37,872 nt of DNA from Methanobacteriota archaeon (GTDB taxonomy: Archaea > Thermoplasmatota > Thermoplasmata > Methanomassiliicoccales > UBA472): positions 1 to 37,872 of the forward strand of contig JAAYDU010000024.1 of the NCBI GenBank assembly GCA_012729095.1, given 5' to 3'. The notes below the pieces were generated by a model. That model was not told where the DNA came from, ran no database searches, and saw only the letters and a list, made by a program, of their open reading frames with translations. A program made the translations under genes and the position numbers. Below, in pieces: positions 37,045-37,872 of the stretch; position 1 is the stretch's first letter, and the number at the start of each line of letters is the position of its first letter.

Positions 37045-37872
37045 TTATTTAACGCCTGCGTATGCCGGCTTTCCCTCCCCGGCCTTGACCAGTTTGTCGT
37101 AGTAGTGGGCGATCACGCAACCGTCGAAGCACTTGCCGCACCGACGGCACTTTCGCTCGTCGACCTTGATCTGGCCGTCAGCGGTTATCGCCCCATGCTC
37201 GCAATTGCGCTCGCATATACGGCAATTGGTACACAGTTGCCCGCGCAGGAAGGCCTCCACCCCGGCCCGGAACAGCGCCTGGGCCTCCTCCATGGTAGGC
37301 GCTATGGCCGATATATGGCCGCCGCCGAACATCTTCAGGGTGCCGCCGCCGGCCTTGACCATGACCACCTCGAACTCCGGGGAGTACTTCACGTTCCCCA
37401 CTGTCTTGAGCACCTCGGCCACCTGGGAGAAGTCCCGTTTTCGCGGCACGGTCAGCACTCCCTCCATCGAGAACCCGCCGGCCACGCAGGGGCTGGCCCC
37501 CTTCGAAATCCTAAGCTCCATACTATCGCTCCTCATCTGCGGCACCTTCATCTCGAGCTCCTCGGCCACCAGCCTCATCTTGGGTGGCAACGATTTCCAT
37601 CGCCAGAAGCCGTAGCGCACGAACTCTGGCGAGACCCCGACCTGCTTCCCCCATTCCTCGAGCGCCCTTTCCCAATCGTCGTGCAGGTCCGGGTGAATGT
37701 TCCCGGTAGCCTTCCACTCGCTGCCGAGGCACGAAGCGCACAGGTAGCACCCGATGCGCTCGAAGTCCTCCTCGTACAGAGGGTTGTACTCCAGGTCCTC
37801 CATCCATATGTACCCCCATATCTCGACCGCCATCCAGTGGCGCACGGGGTTCAGCACGGTCTGGTTGGGCAC
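37045..37872 (-). CDS. PAPS-reductase-family protein with ferredoxin domain (5' end outside window)
   Basis: The C-terminal 275 residues or so of an archaeal PAPS-reductase-like protein; the start is beyond the right edge. Visible parts: the end of the PP-loop domain with NPVRHWMAVEIWGYIW, a cysteine motif CYLCASC, a middle alpha/beta domain of unknown type, and a C-terminal two-cluster ferredoxin (CTNCRICERNC, CRRCGKCFDGC). Family members of this form are common in methanogens and probably handle sulfur or thiolation chemistry, not assimilatory sulfate reduction. First known gene of the minus-strand cluster with PrsW-like and transglutaminase-like genes. Confidence 0.85.
   Translation of the reverse strand: MPNQTVLNPVRHWMAVEIWGYIWMEDLEYNPLYEEDFERIGCYLCASCLGSEWKATGNIHPDLHDDWERALEEWGKQVGVSPEFVRYGFWRWKSLPPKMRLVAEELEMKVPQMRSDSMELRISKGASPCVAGGFSMEGVLTVPRKRDFSQVAEVLKTVGNVKYSPEFEVVMVKAGGGTLKMFGGGHISAIAPTMEEAQALFRAGVEAFLRGQLCTNCRICERNCEHGAITADGQIKVDERKCRRCGKCFDGCVIAHYYDKLVKAGEGKPAYAGVK

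Overview
This is a high-GC chromosomal window from a methanogenic euryarchaeon. Archaeal identity comes from eL41, eL37, eS1 and Sm-like protein genes, a PAC2-type proteasome chaperone, pyruvoyl arginine decarboxylase, intron-containing tRNAs and TATA-box/leaderless start architecture. Methanogenesis is indicated by adjacent hdrC and hdrB (heterodisulfide reductase) and a hydrogenase maturation protease. My best inference is Thermoplasmatota, probably Methanomassiliicoccales; I see no single diagnostic gene, and archaeal sulfate reducers also carry Hdr. No rRNA, insertion sequence, integrase or CRISPR array is visible.

Layout. 1-7440: tRNA-Glu, a PH-like membrane protein, divergent NAD synthetase and nitrilase-family genes, intron-bearing tRNA-Ser, then an amino-acid operon (ACT protein, homoserine dehydrogenase, citramalate synthase, HprK-like kinase) and a secreted protein. 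7524-9100: a two-gene operon encoding a CARF-like sensor and a PIN-like nuclease, with no CRISPR locus nearby; this is the best candidate for an undescribed system. 9275-16486: REC-PAS-PAS regulator, a run of four stem-loops, an isoprenylcysteine-methyltransferase-like protein, eL41 followed by tRNA-Trp whose intron is a box C/D guide RNA, tRNA-Arg with an intron, nitroreductase, tandem amidohydrolases, a DUF4332 protein and a broken membrane gene. 16701-24483: cysteine synthase, an Imm5-like protein, tRNA-Ala, the Lsm/eL37/purF operon, and the AMMECR1/dihydroorotase/YkgJ operon. 24485-30112: ArsA-type ATPase with a small partner, tRNA-Met with an intron, eS1, hdrC-hdrB plus a small unknown gene, a ModE/LysR-like regulator with palindromes at both its own and the hdr promoter, and the hydrogenase maturation protease. 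30109-37872: M16 peptidase, PAC2 protein, CBS protein, a Ras-like GTPase coupled to a V4R-DUF835 sensor, arginine decarboxylase coupled to a zinc-ribbon protein, transglutaminase-like and PrsW-like membrane proteins, and a window-truncated PAPS-reductase-family iron-sulfur protein.

How the genes fit. Most genes are housekeeping: threonine/isoleucine precursors, pyrimidine and purine synthesis, cysteine, NAD and polyamine synthesis, and translation. Several starts (nadE, hom, cimA, purF, lsm, pyrC, the GTPase) were moved from the longest open frame on the basis of TATA spacing or Shine-Dalgarno position. Two essential small ribosomal genes (eL41, 35 aa; eL37, 55 aa) were read directly from the sequence.
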